From Bin34 sp965219935 (GTDB lineage Bacteria; Chloroflexota; Anaerolineae; Caldilineales; Caldilineaceae): a stretch of DNA of 64,000 bases. The notes under the pieces were generated by a model. The model was not told the DNA's origin. It saw only the letters and a list, made by a program, of their open reading frames with translations, and ran no database searches. The position numbers and the translations under genes are program-made. The stretch spans positions 2,604,001-2,668,000 of the forward strand of contig CBDCOU010000003.1 in NCBI GenBank assembly GCA_965219935.1, read 5' to 3'. The first letter of the stretch is position 1. Each line of letters begins with the position of its first letter. Shown piece after piece: positions 60,442 to 64,000 of this stretch.

Positions 60442-62130
60442 ATGACCCACACTTCCCCACCGCGGCGGCGCGCCCTGCCCGCCGCCCTGCTCCTTTGCTG
60501 CCTGATCGCCACCGCGGCGGTTCTGCCCGTCCGCGTTCTGGCCCAGGACACCTCACCGGCGGTATCGGAATCCGCGCGGCTGCCCATGCAGCCGGGCGAT
60601 ATTCATGCGGTGCAGATGCTGGCGGGGGACAAGGCCGTCTACAAACTCGATGTGGAGCAGGTGGGCCGCTATCGCCTGACAACCGGACTTCTGCCCGTGG
60701 CACAGCAGGTGCAGGTAACGATATCCGCCATCGGCGGCGACCCGCTCTTCACCAATCCGTTCACCCCCATTGACCTGACCCTGCGGCCCGGAACCTACGA
60801 ATTCACCTTCGCGGCCCTGGACGACGCCACCTTCGATTTCGCGGTCGTGCGGCACCACGGCACCTACTCCGTCAACCCGGCCGTTGTCCGCCACGTCGAT
60901 CCGGGCCAGTACCTGCCCAGCCAGAACCTGGACGTGCCCAACCTGCATGCCCAGCTGCGCATCCCCGAACAAACCGGCCCAACCGAATGGATTCTGCGGT
61001 TGGAGAACGGTCCGGCGGCTCCGTTCCAACTCCGCCTGCAAGGAGCCGATCTCGACCTGACCGCGGAAGTGCGCACGGAGACCACACTGAGTTTCTGGTC
61101 GGCCGGCGGACTGTACGACATGGTGCTGGAACGAGCCGAGGGCGGGATTGCACCCTCCTTCACACTGCTGCAGCCCAGTGCCACCGAACTGACTCCGCTC
61201 TACCTGAACTCGGTGGCGGAAGGCACGCTGGCACCGAATCGCAAAACACTGCACTACCGCCTGACGCTGGACGACGGGGTCGTTGCCAACCTGGCGCTGG
61301 ATTCGGACTTCGGTGGCGACTTGGACCTCTCCGTCCAGCCCCTGTCGGAACCCACCCGGCAGGTGGCACGCAGTGCCACACCGCTGTCAACGGAACGGAT
61401 CGCGGAACTCCTGTTGACCCCCGACTCCTACCTGGTGACGGTCACACGCACGGCCGGCCAGGGAACCGCCCACTTCCGCCTGGAACTGGGAGTGGAGCCG
61501 GTGCAGACGTTCTTCAGCCATGCCGGAGGCCAGCAGTCCGCCTCGCAGGGCGAGGACGATCCGCTGAACCTGCACGGCTTCCATGTTCCGGCTGCGGGCC
61601 AGCTGGTCACCCTTGAACTCAAGTCCCCCGCCATCGTGGCTGCCCACGGCCTCGTCTTCGGCCGCCAACGCCCAGTCCGGGACGACATGCAGGCCAGCCC
61701 CGTAACCTTCCTGGCACCGGCGGCCGGGGACTACTACATCGGTGTTGACACGCGATACGGATTTGGCTACTACACCCTGGACATTGGGATTGCCGAGCCG
61801 CCCGCGCGACTGCCGGAGATGGGCGTGGTGGCGAGGGAGATCGAGCCGGGCACAGTCCAGCATTGGCGCTACCCGGTGCCTTCGGACGCCCATCTGATCT
61901 CCTTTGTCCTGGTCTCGCTCAGTGATCAGGACCTGGATCTGGAAAGCAACCGGTACGATCCGGACAGCCACGAGCTGCACTGGCGGACCTCCTCCATGGA
62001 CCCGAAGGTCGAAACCGTCGCATGGTACGATCCCGCGGGCGGCGAGATTCTGGTCACCGTATCCAGTTTCGGCACCCGCTTGACCGAGTACCTGCTGGTC
62101 GTGCGCACCCAGACGCTGGACAGCCGCTGA
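60442..62130 (+). CDS. Secreted beta-rich protein of unknown function
   Basis: A 562-residue protein. The ATG at 60442 gives a signal peptide (basic 'PPRRR', hydrophobic core, cleavage near 'VRVLAQD'). The mature part consists of repeated beta-sandwich-like segments resembling bacterial pre-peptidase C-terminal (PPC) domains, for example 'RLPMQPGDIHAVQMLAGDKA', 'LAPNRKTLHYRLTLDDG', 'LDLSVQPL' and 'EPGTVQHWRYPVPSDAHLIS'. No protease or other enzyme domain is attached. Probably an extracellular binding or stability protein; family assignment is tentative. It is 86 bases downstream of gmk. Confidence 0.65.
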   Translation: MTHTSPPRRRALPAALLLCCLIATAAVLPVRVLAQDTSPAVSESARLPMQPGDIHAVQMLAGDKAVYKLDVEQVGRYRLTTGLLPVAQQVQVTISAIGGDPLFTNPFTPIDLTLRPGTYEFTFAALDDATFDFAVVRHHGTYSVNPAVVRHVDPGQYLPSQNLDVPNLHAQLRIPEQTGPTEWILRLENGPAAPFQLRLQGADLDLTAEVRTETTLSFWSAGGLYDMVLERAEGGIAPSFTLLQPSATELTPLYLNSVAEGTLAPNRKTLHYRLTLDDGVVANLALDSDFGGDLDLSVQPLSEPTRQVARSATPLSTERIAELLLTPDSYLVTVTRTAGQGTAHFRLELGVEPVQTFFSHAGGQQSASQGEDDPLNLHGFHVPAAGQLVTLELKSPAIVAAHGLVFGRQRPVRDDMQASPVTFLAPAAGDYYIGVDTRYGFGYYTLDIGIAEPPARLPEMGVVAREIEPGTVQHWRYPVPSDAHLISFVLVSLSDQDLDLESNRYDPDSHELHWRTSSMDPKVETVAWYDPAGGEILVTVSSFGTRLTEYLLVVRTQTLDSR

Positions 62131-62164
62131 TCGGCGGCCGCCGCCGGACGGTCATTCCGAATCC

Positions 62165-62878
62165 ATGAAAGCCATGCTTGAAGACAAGCGCACCGGCCTC
62201 CAGGTTGCCTTCGTGGACGCCGTGGTCGAAAGCGGCCGCGACAGTTCCGTCCACCAGGCGTTGCAGGAGAATCTGCAGGTCTGGTACAGCAGCGGGGCCA
62301 CCCCCCTGTGGCTCAACACCTTCCGGAACCGGGGCGACTGCCGGCTGGTCTGCCTGGTGGAGAACTTCACCAGCTTCGAGAGCCTGATGCTGGACCAAAT
62401 TCGGAGCGTGGCCGGCGTGCGCGAAACGCGCACGGCCTTCAGTTTCAGCGGTTCGGCCGACCTGGATCTGCTGCTGGACCTTGAAATGGAGGTCCTGCCC
62501 CACACCGAAGCCTGTTCCGCCTTCCTGGAGGTAACGGTGGCACCCGGTCAGGATCGATCCGTCCAGGAGCGTTGCGCGATGCTGCCGGCCGACGATCCCG
62601 TGCGTGTGGTGTGGTCGCTCAATTCCTACAACGGCCAGGCCGACGACCTGTCCCTCCTCCTGCTCGGCTCCCCGGGCGCGGACTTGGCGGAGTTCACCAT
62701 GCGGCACATTCGGTCCATGGAAGGGGTTGTCGCAACCGAGATAGATCAGATTTGGGACTGGACCTGGATGGCCCAGCCCGACTCGGTGATTGCCCTGTGT
62801 GAACACTTTGCCGCAGAACACGTCCTGGAGGACGGCTTCGACGACCTGGATCAGTTCTACGCCGACGTGGATTGGTAG
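62165..62878 (+). CDS. Uncharacterised protein with two ACT/RAM-like halves
   Basis: A 237-residue cytoplasmic protein. Two halves each contain a pattern resembling the ligand-binding RAM domain of Lrp/AsnC regulators, with 'ENFTSFESLMLDQIRSVAGV' in the first and 'PGADLAEFTMRHIRSMEGVV' in the second, each followed by a short strand. The typical DNA-binding HTH is absent. The C-terminus is acidic ('DGFDDLDQFYADVDW'). A small-molecule sensor is possible; I cannot name the family. It lies 34 bases after the preceding gene and is probably co-transcribed with it. Confidence 0.55.
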   Translation: MKAMLEDKRTGLQVAFVDAVVESGRDSSVHQALQENLQVWYSSGATPLWLNTFRNRGDCRLVCLVENFTSFESLMLDQIRSVAGVRETRTAFSFSGSADLDLLLDLEMEVLPHTEACSAFLEVTVAPGQDRSVQERCAMLPADDPVRVVWSLNSYNGQADDLSLLLLGSPGADLAEFTMRHIRSMEGVVATEIDQIWDWTWMAQPDSVIALCEHFAAEHVLEDGFDDLDQFYADVDW

Positions 62879-62932
62879 CAGGGTTCGCGGCGGACCGGCG
62901 GGATCCGCCGTCCAAATCCAGCCCGGTCGAAC

Positions 62933-63670
62933 TCAGGCCGCCCTGCAATTGCCGACACCGGACGGGCCACGGGCTTCGAAGTACTGCGCCGCCTCGGCGT
63001 GAACCGCTGCCCTGAAGCGGCCCCAATCGGCCCAACTGGGTGTCCGCTCCTTCAGGGCACACAGGTTGGCGGCAACCCGGTGCAGATCGCCCGGAGGACA
63101 CCATGCCCAGCCTGTGATCTGCTCAGTTTCGTCGACCACCTGCGGTTCCATGCCGCTTGGCGCTTGGATTGCGAATATGAAGGAGGCGAAGGTGAACTCC
63201 CGCTCCAGCCGCCGATGCCGGAAGCCGTAGGTCAACAGACCGGCGAAGTCCGCGATGCAACCGGTACTGAGCCCCGCCGGTTCCTCCCGCACCTCCAGGC
63301 CGGTTTCCTCCGCCACTTCCCGCACAACCCCCGCCACCGGATCTTCTCCCGGTGCCAGCCCGCCGGTGGGCAGCCGGTAGGCCTGTTCCGGGTAGTAGCT
63401 CTTGGTGTGGAGCAGGACACCCGTTTCCGGTTGGCCGCGGTAGAGAAGGTAGCAGACTTCCGCGGCTCTGCCATCCCGCAGCAAATTCTGGGGATACGTC
63501 GTCAAAAACGGATCATCCACTTCCAGCGATACATGGCTGCGGTGCGCCTGCGGCCAGCGCGCGCGAAGCTGTCTCCAGTCGACTGCAAAGAGAGCCTCCT
63601 CGGCAGCCGACACGCAACGTGTACTCTCTTCAGCGCTACCGGTCAACGCGCAGTTGCGGATCAATGGCAT
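62933..63670 (-). CDS. Nudix hydrolase
   Basis: A 245-residue protein with a complete Nudix box, 'GGLAPGEDPVAGVVREVAEE' followed by TGLEV, matching Gx5Ex7REUxEExGU. Nudix enzymes hydrolyse nucleoside-diphosphate-linked compounds using Mg2+; the substrate is not predictable here. The N-terminal 85 residues form a separate small domain with 'QAHRSHVSLEVDDPFLT'. The ATG at 63670 overlaps the end of the permease gene by 35 bases; a GTG at 63613 would avoid the overlap. Confidence 0.9.
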   Translation of the reverse strand: MPLIRNCALTGSAEESTRCVSAAEEALFAVDWRQLRARWPQAHRSHVSLEVDDPFLTTYPQNLLRDGRAAEVCYLLYRGQPETGVLLHTKSYYPEQAYRLPTGGLAPGEDPVAGVVREVAEETGLEVREEPAGLSTGCIADFAGLLTYGFRHRRLEREFTFASFIFAIQAPSGMEPQVVDETEQITGWAWCPPGDLHRVAANLCALKERTPSWADWGRFRAAVHAEAAQYFEARGPSGVGNCRAA

Positions 63671-64000
63671 CCCGCAGGCCGTCGCCCAATAGATAGAGTG
63701 CCAGGGCCGTCAGGAAAATCAGGATACCCGGCGGGAAGATCAGGTGCCAAGCCACGCGATTGCCAGTGGTGGGGTCTTGAAGGAAAAAGAAATCCTGGGA
63801 TTTGGACAGCAGGCTACCCCAAGTGGCCTGTGGTGGCTGGACTCCGAAACCGAGGAAGCTGAGCACGGACTCCGTCAGCACCAGAGCTCCGACATTCAAC
63901 ATGATCAGGACAATGAGCAGGGGGATCGTGTTGGGCAGGATGTGATACCACATGATGCGTAGCCGGGAGGCACCCAACGCCTGGGCAGCCGTTGCATAGT
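63636..64000 (-). CDS. Peptide/nickel-type ABC transporter permease (DppC/OppC), partial
   Basis: The last 121 codons of a permease that extends beyond the right edge. They contain the EAA loop 'AAQALGASRLRIMWYHILPN', the membrane segment 'IPLLIVLIMLNVGALVLTES', the family-typical 'LSFLGFGVQPPQATWGSLL', and the C-terminal 'LLGDGLRDAIDPQLR'. It belongs to the importer family for di/oligopeptides, nickel or certain sugars. The partner genes would lie outside the window. The downstream Nudix gene overlaps its stop. Confidence 0.92.
   Translation of the reverse strand, partial: YATAAQALGASRLRIMWYHILPNTIPLLIVLIMLNVGALVLTESVLSFLGFGVQPPQATWGSLLSKSQDFFFLQDPTTGNRVAWHLIFPPGILIFLTALALYLLGDGLRDAIDPQLRVDR

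Noticed and set aside
1..64000. tRNA or rRNA genes
   Set aside because: I looked for cloverleaf-like and conserved rRNA stretches between genes and saw none; a tRNA search program would settle this.

Overview
The window reads as a chromosomal segment of a GC-rich bacterium, most likely a Chloroflexota member of the Caldilineae/Anaerolineae type. The grounds are a Ycf45/SpoIIIAA-like R3H ATPase gene followed by tmk, a DarA/PstA-type c-di-AMP receptor and gmk; sugar and peptide ABC importers; and lipoproteins with no recognisable outer-membrane proteins. The unusual load of secreted eukaryote-like repeat proteins (LRR, WD40, FN3, RCC1) resembles host-associated (for example sponge-symbiont) Chloroflexota. 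That placement is inference; no rRNA or tRNA is present to confirm it.

Layout. 1-1.2 kb holds broken M23 peptidase and IS630 transposase remnants. 1.3-9.1 kb holds an LRR lipoprotein, a glycosyltransferase stub, a WD40+LRR protein and an LRR remnant. 9.4-13.5 kb is a compact polysaccharide-type operon: a Wzz-like co-polymerase, a CpsD-like protein without Walker motifs, an unknown protein, a dTDP-glucose 4,6-dehydratase and a GNAT acetyltransferase. A two-TM K+ channel follows at 13.5 kb. 14.9-16.6 kb has an Rpn-family nuclease and a truncated paralogue. 16.9-24.5 kb is a giant M23/SH3b/FN3 protein with a frameshift near its N-terminus. 24.6-34.4 kb has three LRR proteins, with an 82-bp repeat in front of two of them, plus resolvase and TPR stubs. 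34.4-37.4 kb has two decayed IS630 transposases and a fused MFS/spermidine-synthase-like protein. 38.4-50.8 kb is a WD40 island around an atypical response regulator: one intact WD40 protein, one WD40+RCC1 fusion, and one WD40 protein whose C-terminal domain is cut by three in-frame stops. 51.0-51.6 kb is a HigBA toxin-antitoxin pair. 52-55.4 kb is a sugar ABC importer without its ATPase. 55.4-64 kb is mostly ordinary chromosome: PQQ-propeller lipoprotein, R3H ATPase, tmk, darA-like, gmk, two uncharacterised proteins, a Nudix hydrolase and a DppC-like permease running off the edge.

The strongest novelty candidate is a domain of about 110-120 residues with no name I can give it. It occurs nine times in seven otherwise unrelated secreted repeat proteins (LRR, WD40, WD40+LRR, WD40+RCC1, M23/FN3). 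It pairs an 'RSPV.YYA' segment, an 'F.LP..FRP' segment and a 'DG...YVDN' segment before a final Y/W strand. With near-identical DNA repeats inside the LRR and FN3 genes, shared upstream elements, and decayed copies, this looks like an actively evolving family of surface proteins built from a common module. Three WD40 genes share a 27-bp upstream element, and a response regulator gene lies among them, with a remnant of a second copy beside the third. This suggests, but does not prove, a small regulon.
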